A stretch of DNA of 64,000 bases from Bog-473 sp963791995. GTDB lineage: Bacteria > Actinomycetota > Acidimicrobiia > Acidimicrobiales > RAAP-2. Every line of letters starts with the position of its first letter. Within the stretch, counting starts at the first letter, position 1. The translations under genes and the position numbers were made by a program. A model generated the notes under the pieces. It was not told the DNA's origin. It made no database searches and was given only the letters and a program-made list of their open reading frames with translations. Positions 1 to 8,071 of the stretch are shown here, in pieces. Location: positions 620,001-684,000 of the forward strand of contig CAWBUQ010000001.1 of the NCBI GenBank assembly GCA_963791995.1. Reading direction: 5' to 3'.

Positions 1-95
1 GCCGCACGACGCAGGTCTGGGACGCCATCGTCACCAACGAGACCACCGAGCGGTTGATGGCCTCGTACCGCTGTACCCAGCTGATCCTCTACTGA
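1..95 (+). CDS. PaaI-type acyl-CoA thioesterase, 3' end only
   Basis: Only the last 30 codons are inside the window; the frame starts at base 3 and stops with TGA at 93-95. The residues RTTQVWDAIVTNE followed by RCTQLILY resemble the last strands of PaaI-family hotdog-fold thioesterases, where an RTTQVW-type strand and a CTQ strand end the domain. Such enzymes hydrolyse acyl-CoA thioesters. The catalytic part is upstream of the window, so the substrate cannot be judged. The gene converges with the kinase gene that ends at 165. Confidence 0.6.
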   Translation, partial: RTTQVWDAIVTNETTERLMASYRCTQLILY

Positions 96-164
96 TCCGA
101 CCTGACCCGGCCGTCATCGGCGTCCGGCCCGCGACCGGGTCCACGACTGGTCGCGAGAGGGCGC

Positions 165-950
165 TCACGCCAATGCGTCCACGAACTGGCCCCGGCTCCC
201 GGCCCACCAACGCCTGCGTCGGTCCCAGCGCTCCTGGCCGCCCATCCACTCCCACATCAACGTGAAGCTCTGCTCCCCGGCGTCGACATGGCGCTTGACG
301 AACTCCCCACCGCGGGCCACCGCGTCGTCGAGGACGTCGAGGGTCTCGGCCCGGCCGGCCCCGTCGAGCCCGTAGCGGTCGCACGCCAGCCGGAGCCGCC
401 CGGGCCGGTCCGCAGGCTCCCACCCCAACTGCGCTGCACTCTCGTCGTCGTCGATGGGCACGCACATGCGAGCCAGCTGGGCCAGGTCGTAGGTGGGCCG
501 CCCGGGCGCGCAGTAGTCGAAGTCGAGGAGGCCGACCGCGACCCCGGCCTGGAAGACCACGTTCTCGAGGCAGACGTCGTTGTGGCACACGATCCGGCCT
601 CCCGCCGGATCGGCCAGCTCGGCGCTCCACGACGCGGCGGCTTCGTCGATCACGGCCGCGCTGTGGAAGCGCGCCAGCAGCGCCGCGATCGAACCGAGTG
701 CGGCGTCGGTGCGCGCCCACGCCGGGTAGGGCGGGAGCGGCACGTCGCCTTCCATGAACACGAGCCGTTCGCGTCCGTCGGCGTCGATCCCCACCGGCAT
801 GGGCGCCCCTTCGAAGCCGTTGGCACGCACGCTGCGCAAGAACGCGTGCACCGACGCCGAGTGCGGGTTCGACGGTCGCAGCACGTGGGGACCCGAGCGC
901 ACGACGCTCCCGGCGTTCGACACCCCGCCGGCCAGCACCTGCTCGTCCAT
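165..950 (-). CDS. APH-fold phosphotransferase
   Basis: This 261-residue protein has the aminoglycoside phosphotransferase/choline kinase-like fold. The catalytic loop reads CHNDVCLENVVF (HxDxxxxN) and the metal-binding motif follows as LLDFDY. The N-terminal lobe is short, as in small APH proteins. I start it at ATG 950, where a GGAGG lies 11 bases upstream; a GTG at 974 would add eight residues. It lies downstream of a second APH-fold gene on the same strand. The family phosphorylates diverse small molecules (antibiotics, amino alcohols, sugars), so I assign no substrate and do not claim resistance. Confidence 0.8.
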   Translation of the reverse strand: MDEQVLAGGVSNAGSVVRSGPHVLRPSNPHSASVHAFLRSVRANGFEGAPMPVGIDADGRERLVFMEGDVPLPPYPAWARTDAALGSIAALLARFHSAAVIDEAAASWSAELADPAGGRIVCHNDVCLENVVFQAGVAVGLLDFDYCAPGRPTYDLAQLARMCVPIDDDESAAQLGWEPADRPGRLRLACDRYGLDGAGRAETLDVLDDAVARGGEFVKRHVDAGEQSFTLMWEWMGGQERWDRRRRWWAGSRGQFVDALA

Positions 951-1066
951 CGCTCGACCCACCTCCGACCCCACGTCGCCCTTCCGGCCGGGCGACGCGA
1001 GGCAGGTTACCGGTGACCGTGTTCGTGCCCACGAGCGCAGCGGCCGAGCGGCGGGCGGGGGGCGGC

Positions 1067-2110
1067 TCAGGGGCGGGACAGCTCCAGCAGCGCCGCTGCG
1101 TCGGCGGCCAGCCGGTCCCGGGCGCCGTGCTGGTGTGACCGGGCGAAGCCGGCCGCTTCGGCCGAGAGCTCACAGCGTGCGGTGTACGCCAACAGGTACA
1201 CCGCGGCCGCGCCGGCGCGGCGCCACTGGTCGTCGCTCAGTCGGCGTCCCACGGCATCTTCGTAGTCGCGCACGAACGCGACGACGTCGTCGCGGTTCGG
1301 GAAGTCCGCCCCGCCGGGCTCGGCGGTAACCGACCACGTCATGGCGGCCTGGCCGAGCGCCGTGCTCTCGGTGGCGAGGGCAACGCTGTCCCAGTCGTAG
1401 ACGGCGGCGATGGCGTCGTCGTCAACCCTGACGTTGCGTGCGCTCCAGTCGAGGTGCGCCACCACGAGCGGCGCACCGGGCTCGTCGCGCTGCCGTCGCG
1501 CCGTCCAGGCCAGATCGTCGACCCACCCGGCCGACGGCGTGTCCAGCGTGAAATCGAAGATCGGACTGTGCGGTTCGCCGTAGAGGTGTTCGCTCGCCTG
1601 TCGCATCGGATGGTCGGCCAGCGCGGACAGCGTCCGCAGGCTGTCGCACGCGGCGATCTGGCGAGCCAGGCCGGCCGCCGACGCCCGGCGTTCGCGCTCG
1701 CCGCGGAGCGGCCGCATGCCCGGATCGGGGAGCCAGGTTTCGGCCACCGCCAGGGACGACCGCCCCGGCAGCCGGGCGGGACGACGCAGCGGGACGGCGC
1801 ACACGATGCCCCCGCGCGCTGCAGCCTCTTGGACCCGCTGGGTCGCCCGCAGGAACGGTTCGGACCAGCGCTCCTGGTACGCCTTGATCACCAGGTCGGC
1901 TCCTGATTGGAGGCGCAGGCCGAGCACGCAACCGGCCGAGGCCCCGTAGAAGTGGGCCCCGACGGGCGATGACCCGAACTGCTCACGGCAGAAGTCCCCC
2001 ACGACGCGCGCGATCGCCTCGGGAGCCCCCGTGCCGAACACGGCGTCCTCGACCGCGGTCAGGTCCCAGTCGGCCGTGGCGGTCGCGATGACCTCTGCGA
2101 CTCCGAACAT
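1067..2110 (-). CDS. APH-fold phosphotransferase
   Basis: A 347-residue kinase-like protein of the phosphotransferase enzyme family. Visible motifs are VAHLDWSARNV, matching the HxDxxxxN catalytic loop, and VYDWDSVA, matching the metal-binding DxD/DWD motif, both in the C-terminal half as expected. A GAGG lies eight bases before the ATG. The alpha/beta hydrolase gene ends 30 bases upstream, so the hydrolase and the two kinases may form one transcript. The second kinase is dissimilar in length and sequence, so this is not a recent tandem duplication. Substrate unknown. Confidence 0.75.
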   Translation of the reverse strand: MFGVAEVIATATADWDLTAVEDAVFGTGAPEAIARVVGDFCREQFGSSPVGAHFYGASAGCVLGLRLQSGADLVIKAYQERWSEPFLRATQRVQEAAARGGIVCAVPLRRPARLPGRSSLAVAETWLPDPGMRPLRGERERRASAAGLARQIAACDSLRTLSALADHPMRQASEHLYGEPHSPIFDFTLDTPSAGWVDDLAWTARRQRDEPGAPLVVAHLDWSARNVRVDDDAIAAVYDWDSVALATESTALGQAAMTWSVTAEPGGADFPNRDDVVAFVRDYEDAVGRRLSDDQWRRAGAAAVYLLAYTARCELSAEAAGFARSHQHGARDRLAADAAALLELSRP

Positions 2111-2140
2111 GCCGACATCCTCACATGGGCAGCCCGACGC

Positions 2141-3196
2141 TCAGCGGAGGTCAGTGCTGACCAGCGTGCCACCCAGGGTCCCGTCGCTGCGGCACTCCGG
2201 TGCCCGGGCGCCCGGCGTCCCGCGCTGGAGCCGGCGGTTCCACTCCTCGCGGTCGAACGACGCCGGGTCGGTCCTGGCCACGAAATCGCGCACGACTTCG
2301 GCGAAGTGCGCCGGGTCGGTGTGGTGCGGGAAATGGCCCGCCTCGTCGAAGACCTCGAGATGACTCCCGGGCAGCGCCGCCTGTGCGAGGCGGCCATGGC
2401 CGAGCGGGATGATGGCGTCACGGCGTCCCCAGATGATCAGGGTGGGGACCCCGTCGGCCAGGTAGGCGCGGTCCACCATGGTGATCACCTGGCCCCGCCA
2501 GTCGACGCCCGAGCGCAACGTCCGCAAGATCGCCCGGCGGGCCTCGGTGCCCGGCAACGCGTCGAAGACGGCGAGCATCTCCTCCGCGTCGCGGCCGAGC
2601 GCGGTGTCGAAGATGCGGAGGAGTCCCGCGCCGATACGACTCGCCATCCGCACCGGCGGGAGCCCGAGCAGCGGCATCAGCGCCTCGGCTCCCGGGACGG
2701 CGGCCATGCGCAGGAGCGGGCTCACGGTCCGGCCGACCCCGCCGCTGTCGACCAGCACGAGACGTTCGCAGCGCTCCGGGTATTGGTAGGCGAACTGGGC
2801 GGCGACACCGCCGCCGAGCGAGTGCCCGACCACCGTCGCCCGGTCGATCCCCAGGACACTGAGCAAGTCGCGCATCCCGTTGGCGAAGCCGCCGACGGTG
2901 TAATCGGCCCGTGGCTTCTCCGAGCGGCCGTGACCGAGGAGATCCGGCGCGACCACCGTGTGGTGCTGTGCCAGCAGGTCGGCGACGGAGCGCCAGGTGT
3001 CGGAGCTGTCGCCGATGCCGTGGATGAGCAGCAGCGCGGGTCCGTTCCCCGCCTTGATGTAGGCGCGCCGATAGCCGTGGATGTTGGCGTAGCGCACGCG
3101 CAGCGCTCCCTCACGGCGGACGCCGGGGCGGTAGCGCAGGCGCGCAGGGTCCAGCGGTGCAATCCCGTCGCTCCCGCTTCTTTCGGTCTCGTCCAT
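2141..3196 (-). CDS. alpha/beta hydrolase
   Basis: A 351-residue alpha/beta-hydrolase-fold protein. The oxyanion-side motif LLLIHGIGDSSDTW is followed by the nucleophile elbow VVGHSLGGG (catalytic Ser), the acid region IIWGRRDAIIP and the catalytic His in EAGHFPHHTDP, so the triad is complete. About 45 residues precede the fold. A GGGAGG lies six bases before the ATG. The best resemblance is to cytoplasmic esterases or C-C hydrolases of the HGxG/GHSLGG type; the substrate cannot be told. It is the first gene of the small cluster running down to position 165. Confidence 0.85.
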   Translation of the reverse strand: MDETERSGSDGIAPLDPARLRYRPGVRREGALRVRYANIHGYRRAYIKAGNGPALLLIHGIGDSSDTWRSVADLLAQHHTVVAPDLLGHGRSEKPRADYTVGGFANGMRDLLSVLGIDRATVVGHSLGGGVAAQFAYQYPERCERLVLVDSGGVGRTVSPLLRMAAVPGAEALMPLLGLPPVRMASRIGAGLLRIFDTALGRDAEEMLAVFDALPGTEARRAILRTLRSGVDWRGQVITMVDRAYLADGVPTLIIWGRRDAIIPLGHGRLAQAALPGSHLEVFDEAGHFPHHTDPAHFAEVVRDFVARTDPASFDREEWNRRLQRGTPGARAPECRSDGTLGGTLVSTDLR

Positions 3197-3321
3197 GCAG
3201 GCCTCCCGTTCCGGGCTGTGGCGTGCGGATGTGCGGCCTCGGGGGACCGGCCGCCTGGCGCCACGCTAAGGACTCGGGGTATCGAGGCCGTGTCGGCAGT
3301 ATGAACAGCTGGTGAAGCGGC

Positions 3322-3855
3322 CTAGGACAGAGGGGCGCTGCGCAGCAGCCGCACCATCTCGATCCCGGTCAGGGCCGCCTCGCGACCCTTGTTGGTCTCG
3401 TCGGGTTCGGAACGTTCGAGCGCCTGCTCCAAGGTGTCGGTCGTGAGGACGCCGAAGACGATGGGCACGCCGGTGGCCAGCTGCACCTGCTGGATCCCCG
3501 CGGCACACTCCCCCGCCACGAAGTCGTAGTGGCCGGTGTCGCCCCTGATGACCGCGCCGAAGCACAGCACGGCGTCCACCTTGCCCGCGTGTGCGAACGC
3601 CCGGGCCACGAGCGGGATCTCGAACGCCCCCGGCGCCCATGCCACGGTGAGGTCGCGCCGGTCGGCTCCCGCCTCGGCCAGCGCGTCGAGCGCACCGTTG
3701 AGCAGCCGCAGCGTGATGCCACCGTTGAAGCGCGCACACGCGATGCCGAACCGCAATCCGGTGCCGCTGTGCCCGCCTTCGAGCTGCGCACCGACGCGCG
3801 CCGCGACCTCGTCCAGCGCGCCGTCGGGCACCGCCACCAGATCGGAGCCCGCCAT
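3322..3855 (-). CDS. ribH: 6,7-dimethyl-8-ribityllumazine synthase
   Basis: RibH condenses 5-amino-6-ribitylamino-uracil with 3,4-dihydroxy-2-butanone 4-phosphate, the penultimate step of riboflavin synthesis. The 177-residue sequence shows the family blocks in order: FGIACARFN, WAPGAFEIP, GAVIRGDTGHYDF with the catalytic His region, VLTTDTLEQALERS and NKGREAA. The N-terminus is about 20 residues longer than in many homologues. It lies 60 bases after ribBA and is the last gene of the ribD-ribBA-ribH group. Confidence 0.95.
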   Translation of the reverse strand: MAGSDLVAVPDGALDEVAARVGAQLEGGHSGTGLRFGIACARFNGGITLRLLNGALDALAEAGADRRDLTVAWAPGAFEIPLVARAFAHAGKVDAVLCFGAVIRGDTGHYDFVAGECAAGIQQVQLATGVPIVFGVLTTDTLEQALERSEPDETNKGREAALTGIEMVRLLRSAPLS

Positions 3856-3915
3856 CAGGCGGACCGCTCCACCACGGCGTGTGCCTGTCCTGGAGTGCCC
3901 CTCACTGAGGCGCCC

Positions 3916-5136
3916 TCACAGGACGTCGTCGAGCCCGTGCAGCAGGTGCCCCATGCGCTCCCGCTTCGTCCGCAGGTACGCGATGTTCTCGGGATTGGGG
4001 GACGCCTGCAGAGGGACGCGTTCGGTGATGTCGAGGCCGAACCCCTCGAGCCCGCCGTACTTGACGGGGTTGTTGGTCATGAGCCGCATGGTCGTCACGC
4101 CGAGGTCGACCAGCATCTGCGCGCCAATGCCGTACTCGCGGCTGTCGACCGGCAGACCCTGTTGCAGGTTGGCGTCGACCGTGTCGTGGCCCTCCTCCTG
4201 CAGCTGGTAGGCCCGGATCTTGTGGCCGAGGCCGATGCCCCGCCCTTCGTGGCCGCGCAGGTAGATCAGCACGCCGCGACCCTCTGACTCAATCAGATCG
4301 AGGGCGGCATGCAGCTGCGGCCCGCAGTCACAGCGCAACGAGCCGAAGACGTCACCGGTCAGGCATTCGGAGTGCACCCGCACCAACACGTCGTCGGCGC
4401 CCGCCACGTCACCCATGACCAGCGCGAGGTGCTGTTCGTTGTCGAGAACCGACTCGTAGACCAGCGCCCGGAACTCACGCCCCGTCGCCGGGATTCGGGC
4501 TTCTGACACCAGCCGCACCAGCTTCTCGTTCTGGCGCCGGTACCGGATCAGGTCAGCAATGGAGATCAGCGGCAGGTCGTGCTTCTTGGCGAAGCGCTCC
4601 AGATCCGGCAGCCGCGCCATCTCTGACTTGTCCTCGGTCACGATCTCGCACAGCACCCCGGCGGGCGAGAGCCCGGCGGCGCGGGCCAGGTCGACTGTGG
4701 CCTCGGTGTGGCCAGCCCGCTTGAGCACACCGCCGGTGCGGTAGCGCAGCGGGAAGATGTGACCGGGCCGGTTCAGGTCGTTCGGCCTCGTCGACGGGTC
4801 GACGAGCGCGGCAATGGTGGAGGCGCGGTCGGTCGCCGAGATCCCCGTGGTGGTCCCGTGGCGGAAGTCGACGCTGACCGTGAAGGCGGTCCGTTGCGCC
4901 TCGGTGTTGGCGGTCACCATGAGCGGGAGGTCGAGCAGATCAGCCCGCTCGGGCAGCAGCGGCACGCAGATGACCCCCGACGTGTGGGCCAAGAAGAAGG
5001 CGATGTTCTCCGGCGTGGCCGCCTCGGCCGCCATGACGAGGTCACCCTCGTTCTCCCGGTCCTCGTCGTCGACGACGACGGCCATGCCCAGGCGCCCGAT
5101 GGCGTCGATGGCCTCCTGCACGGTCGAGAACCCCAT
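3916..5136 (-). CDS. ribBA: bifunctional DHBP synthase / GTP cyclohydrolase II
   Basis: The 406-residue protein has two riboflavin-pathway activities. Residues 1 to about 200 are 3,4-dihydroxy-2-butanone 4-phosphate synthase, with DDEDRENEGDLVMAAE as the acidic metal and phosphate site. The C-terminal half is GTP cyclohydrolase II, with HSECLTGDVFGSLRCDCG carrying the zinc cysteines and RGHEGRGIGL. Both domains look complete. The ATG at 5136 overlaps the ribD stop as TGATG, so translation is probably coupled; an in-frame start at 5202 would lie well inside ribD. The riboflavin synthase gene often found between ribD and ribBA is absent. Confidence 0.96.
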   Translation of the reverse strand: MGFSTVQEAIDAIGRLGMAVVVDDEDRENEGDLVMAAEAATPENIAFFLAHTSGVICVPLLPERADLLDLPLMVTANTEAQRTAFTVSVDFRHGTTTGISATDRASTIAALVDPSTRPNDLNRPGHIFPLRYRTGGVLKRAGHTEATVDLARAAGLSPAGVLCEIVTEDKSEMARLPDLERFAKKHDLPLISIADLIRYRRQNEKLVRLVSEARIPATGREFRALVYESVLDNEQHLALVMGDVAGADDVLVRVHSECLTGDVFGSLRCDCGPQLHAALDLIESEGRGVLIYLRGHEGRGIGLGHKIRAYQLQEEGHDTVDANLQQGLPVDSREYGIGAQMLVDLGVTTMRLMTNNPVKYGGLEGFGLDITERVPLQASPNPENIAYLRTKRERMGHLLHGLDDVL

Positions 5137-6143
5137 CAGGCCGCCACCTCCACTCGCAGATCCTCGCCGAGACGTTCCACTGAGACCAACCTGCCCTTCC
5201 ACACATCGCCAATTGTGCCAGCCCCATGACCAGAAAAGATCGGGCGGGCGTCGTCACCCCCGAAGAAGACGGGCGCCAGGTACAAGACGTAGCGGTCGAC
5301 CAGCCCCGCAGCGTGAAAGGCATGGGCCACCGTGGCCCCGCCTTCGACCAGCAGCTGGAGCACGCCGCGCCGGCCGAGCTCGCGCAGGACCTCGTCGAGG
5401 TCACCGGCGAGCTCCAGGGCCGGGAGCACCCGTGCCCCGCTCGGCGCCGTGCCCAGGACGACCCGCAGCGGCTGGGTCCGATCGACCCCGTCGTCGAGGC
5501 GCACGGTCAGTTCGGGGTCGTCCACCCGGACGGTGCCCGCCCCCACCAGGACGGCGTCCGAGCTCGCACGCAGCAGGTGGACGTCGCGGCGTGCCGCCTC
5601 ACCGGTGATCCAGCGGCTCGTCCCGTCCGGAGCTGCCGTGCGGGCGTCGAGGCTGGCCGCCATCTTCAGCACGACCCAGGGCCGCCCGGTCGAGCGGTGC
5701 TTGAGATAGGGCGCCAGCTGCTCGGCCACCTCGCCGGCCGCCACGCCCACTTCGACGTCGATTCCCGCCGCACGCAGGGCTGCGATGCCGCGCCCGGCGA
5801 CCTGGGGGTCCGGATCCTCGAGGCCCACGACCACGCGGGCGATGCCGGCCGCCACGATGGCATCGGTGCACGGCGGGGTGCGCCCGTGGTGGGCACACGG
5901 CTCCAGGGTCACGAACAGGGTGGCGCCGCGGGCAGCCTCACCGGCCGCCGCCAGGGCGCTCGCTTCGGCGTGGGGCCCGCCCGGTCGGGCGGTCGCACCC
6001 TCGAAGACCACGGCGGCCTCACCCTCGGCGGCCGCCGATGTCGAGGGGACGACGATGCTGCCCACCCAGGGGTTGGGGGCGGTGCGGGTCCGGACCGTCG
6101 CGGCCAGCGCCATCGCCCGGCGCATGTGCTCCGCATCGTCCAT
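5136..6143 (-). CDS. ribD: riboflavin-specific deaminase/reductase
   Basis: RibD deaminates and then reduces the pyrimidine intermediate of riboflavin synthesis. The 335-residue protein starts with a cytidine-deaminase-like domain: PNPWVGSIVV, GPHAEASAL with the zinc His and catalytic Glu, and LEPCAHHGRTPPC with the two zinc cysteines. The C-terminal reductase domain carries VLKMAASLDARTA and GTSRWITGE. I chose ATG 6143 because a GAGG lies nine bases upstream; an earlier ATG at 6188 would lie inside the promoter. It is first in the rib operon, behind the promoter at 6188-6216. No FMN riboswitch fits in the 83-base leader region. Confidence 0.95.
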   Translation of the reverse strand: MDDAEHMRRAMALAATVRTRTAPNPWVGSIVVPSTSAAAEGEAAVVFEGATARPGGPHAEASALAAAGEAARGATLFVTLEPCAHHGRTPPCTDAIVAAGIARVVVGLEDPDPQVAGRGIAALRAAGIDVEVGVAAGEVAEQLAPYLKHRSTGRPWVVLKMAASLDARTAAPDGTSRWITGEAARRDVHLLRASSDAVLVGAGTVRVDDPELTVRLDDGVDRTQPLRVVLGTAPSGARVLPALELAGDLDEVLRELGRRGVLQLLVEGGATVAHAFHAAGLVDRYVLYLAPVFFGGDDARPIFSGHGAGTIGDVWKGRLVSVERLGEDLRVEVAA

Positions 6144-6187
6144 GGTCACGTCCTCGTGCGGGGGGCATCCCCGTCCCTGTGTGCGCA

Positions 6188-6216
6188 ATTATAGAACACG
6201 TTTCAGTTTTTGTCGA
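6188..6216 (-). promoter_or_regulatory. sigma-70-type promoter of the rib operon
   Basis: On the minus strand TCGACA (6216-6211, five of six to TTGACA) is followed by 17 bases and a perfect TATAAT (6193-6188). This is the strongest consensus promoter seen in the window and stands in an AT-rich island within very GC-rich DNA. Transcription would start near 6180, giving a leader of about 37 bases before ribD. It would make ribD-ribBA-ribH independent of the long operon upstream. Confidence 0.8.
6192..6205. promoter_or_regulatory. palindrome overlapping the rib -10 box, TetR/KstR-like operator
   Basis: The 14 bases TAGAACACGTTTCA fit TNNAACNNGTTNNA, the consensus reported for the mycobacterial TetR-family regulator KstR. 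The site covers the first two bases of the -10 element and runs into the spacer, where a bound repressor would block RNA polymerase. The match is seen in the sequence; binding by any protein is inference, and no TetR gene lies in the window. Confidence 0.4.
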
Positions 6217-6226
6217 CAACCGCTGG

Positions 6227-6922
6227 TCAGAGGGCCGCGTTCTCGCCTGCCGCCGCGTCGAGCAGGGCGACGAGTTCGGTCACGTCGGCGATGATGGCCG
6301 TGTGCGGCGCCCCACGCAGGGTCGCCTCGTCATGGGCGCCGCTCAGCACCCCCACCACGGCCCCCGCCCCTGCCCGCGTCCCGGCCTCGAGATCGCTGAC
6401 GGTGTCGCCGACGACCACCACGGCGGCGGGGTCGTCCACACCGAGGCGCGCCATCGCCCCGAGGATCATGTCGGGCGCGGGCCGGCCCCTCCCCACGTCA
6501 GCCGGCGAGAGCGCCAGGTCGATTTCGTCACGCCACCCGAGAGCGTCGAGCAACGCATCCCTCGTCGAAGGAGCGAAGCCCGTCGTCAGGCAGACCGCCA
6601 CCCCGCGGCCACGCAACGCCCGCAGGACTCCACGCGCGCCGGGGATCTCGCTGGCGCCGCCTGCGATCAGTGACTCGTAGCTCCGCGCGAACGCCTCGGT
6701 TGCCGTGGCCGCCTCGTCGGGCGCGAGCAGGCGGGCGAACACGTCGGCTTTCGACCAGCCCATGGTGTCGCGCACGACCACGAGCGCCTCGGTGTAGCGC
6801 TCGCTCCCCTCCCTGATCCCCACTGCGTGGAGCGCGGTAGCGAAGGCGGCGTCGACGGCGCCGTCGTCACGCACCGTCGTCCCCGCCATGTCGAGACACG
6901 CCAGCGCGACCGGGCCGATCAC
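6227..6922 (-). CDS. phosphonatase-like HAD hydrolase
   Basis: A 231-residue HAD-superfamily hydrolase of the phosphonoacetaldehyde-hydrolase-like group. Motif I is CLDMAGTTVRD (Asp nucleophile), a TMGWSKADVF segment sits where PhnX carries its Schiff-base Lys, motif II is LTTGFA, and motif IV is VVGDTVSDLEAG. The GTG start at 6922 overlaps the stop of the FAD-oxidoreductase gene by four bases (GTGA), so the two are probably co-translated. Family pairing of this type of hydrolase with a DadA-like oxidoreductase is known from phosphonate gene clusters, which suggests cleavage of a phosphonoaldehyde. The exact substrate is not shown. Confidence 0.75.
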   Translation of the reverse strand: MIGPVALACLDMAGTTVRDDGAVDAAFATALHAVGIREGSERYTEALVVVRDTMGWSKADVFARLLAPDEAATATEAFARSYESLIAGGASEIPGARGVLRALRGRGVAVCLTTGFAPSTRDALLDALGWRDEIDLALSPADVGRGRPAPDMILGAMARLGVDDPAAVVVVGDTVSDLEAGTRAGAGAVVGVLSGAHDEATLRGAPHTAIIADVTELVALLDAAAGENAAL

Positions 6923-8055
6923 GACGACACCCCCGCCAGCGCGAGCGTGTCCGCCGCGATCGCGGGGGCACAGGTCATGCCTCGGCCGCCGGGCCCTGTG
7001 ACCAGCCAGACGCCGGGTGCGACTTCCTCGCGCAGGCAGACCCCGCCGTCGATGCATTGCGCGTACACGCCTTCCCAACGCCGTCGCACCGGTGGCAGCG
7101 CGACGCCGAGGATCGCCTCGGCCCGGGACAACAACTCGGTCGTCGGATCCTCGCAGAGCGCGAAGTCGAACGGCTCGCCGTACTGGTGGGTGTCCCCGAT
7201 GGTCAACCCGCCGTCGCGCCGCTGCACCATGAGGAGCTGCAGGTGGTGCTCGGCAGCCACGGCGGCCTGTTCGCCCAGTTCGTCGAGGGGCGCCGCCTCG
7301 TAGGCGGGGTAGTACCGGAGCGAATCGGCGTCGGCCAACGACGTCGTGAGCACGTCGGAGAGAGGTGCCGTCTCGAGCATCTGGAGGCGGACGCGCCGGA
7401 GCGTGGACCCGATCTCCTCGGTGCCGGGCAGATGGTCGTAGGCGGCGCCGGTCGCCACGATGGCGAGGTCCCCCTCCCACCGGGTGCCGGTGGTATCCAC
7501 CACGGCCCGGGGCTCGACCGACACGACGCGCCGGCCTGTGTGGAATCGGTAGCGCCCCTCGGCGACAGCCGTCAGGTGCGCCCGCAGTGCCCCGAGGACG
7601 AGCCGCGGCTCGACGACCGCGTCCTCGCTGCAGTGCAGCGCCCCGAGCGTCTCGCCGCGGACGGCGGGGTTCACGTCGCCGACGTCCTCGGGTTCGACGA
7701 AGCGGATGGAGCGGGCGGCTGCATCGGGATGGGCGGCGAAGGCCGTCATCACCGCACGCTCGCGCTCGTCACGCGCCACGGTCAGTGACCCGGTGGGCCG
7801 GAAACCGATCCCCGGGACCGACGCGCCCGCCTCGTCCCAACGGCGTCGCGCCCGTCGGGCGACGTCCAGTTCCTCGCCGCTGCGACGGCCGCTCACCCAG
7901 ACGAGCCCGAAGTTGCGGACCGACGCCCCTACAGGTGCCGCGTCCGCTTCGAGATGCTCGACGGTGAATCCCGCCGCCACGAGGTCGTGGGCGTGCCATG
8001 TCCCGAGAATCCCTCCGCCGACCACGACGGCCCGGCCGAAGCCGCTCGGTGTCAC
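6919..8055 (-). CDS. FAD-dependent oxidoreductase, DadA/glycine-oxidase type
   Basis: A 378-residue flavoprotein with an N-terminal dinucleotide-binding motif VVVGGGILGTWHA and a second FAD-contact region near the C-terminus (VTGPGGRGMTCAPA). It resembles the clade of D-amino-acid/glycine-oxidase relatives that co-occurs with phosphonatase-like hydrolases. Such enzymes can oxidatively deaminate aminophosphonates, giving an aldehyde for the partner hydrolase. The GTG at 8055 gives a start 16 bases after rpe; frames further upstream overlap rpe and are not family-like. The pair sits between rpe and ribD, an unexpected place for phosphonate metabolism. Confidence 0.75.
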   Translation of the reverse strand: MTPSGFGRAVVVGGGILGTWHAHDLVAAGFTVEHLEADAAPVGASVRNFGLVWVSGRRSGEELDVARRARRRWDEAGASVPGIGFRPTGSLTVARDERERAVMTAFAAHPDAAARSIRFVEPEDVGDVNPAVRGETLGALHCSEDAVVEPRLVLGALRAHLTAVAEGRYRFHTGRRVVSVEPRAVVDTTGTRWEGDLAIVATGAAYDHLPGTEEIGSTLRRVRLQMLETAPLSDVLTTSLADADSLRYYPAYEAAPLDELGEQAAVAAEHHLQLLMVQRRDGGLTIGDTHQYGEPFDFALCEDPTTELLSRAEAILGVALPPVRRRWEGVYAQCIDGGVCLREEVAPGVWLVTGPGGRGMTCAPAIAADTLALAGVSS

Positions 8056-8071
8056 GGGTCGTGCCGTGCGC

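Noticed and set aside
165..2110. The two APH-fold genes as an antibiotic-resistance tandem
   Set aside because: Neither matches a known resistance enzyme, they are not closely similar to each other, and the fold is used for many endogenous substrates.
6144..6226. FMN riboswitch before ribD
   Set aside because: The gap is only 83 bases and contains none of the conserved RFN-element sequence blocks; it holds a promoter and a palindrome instead.
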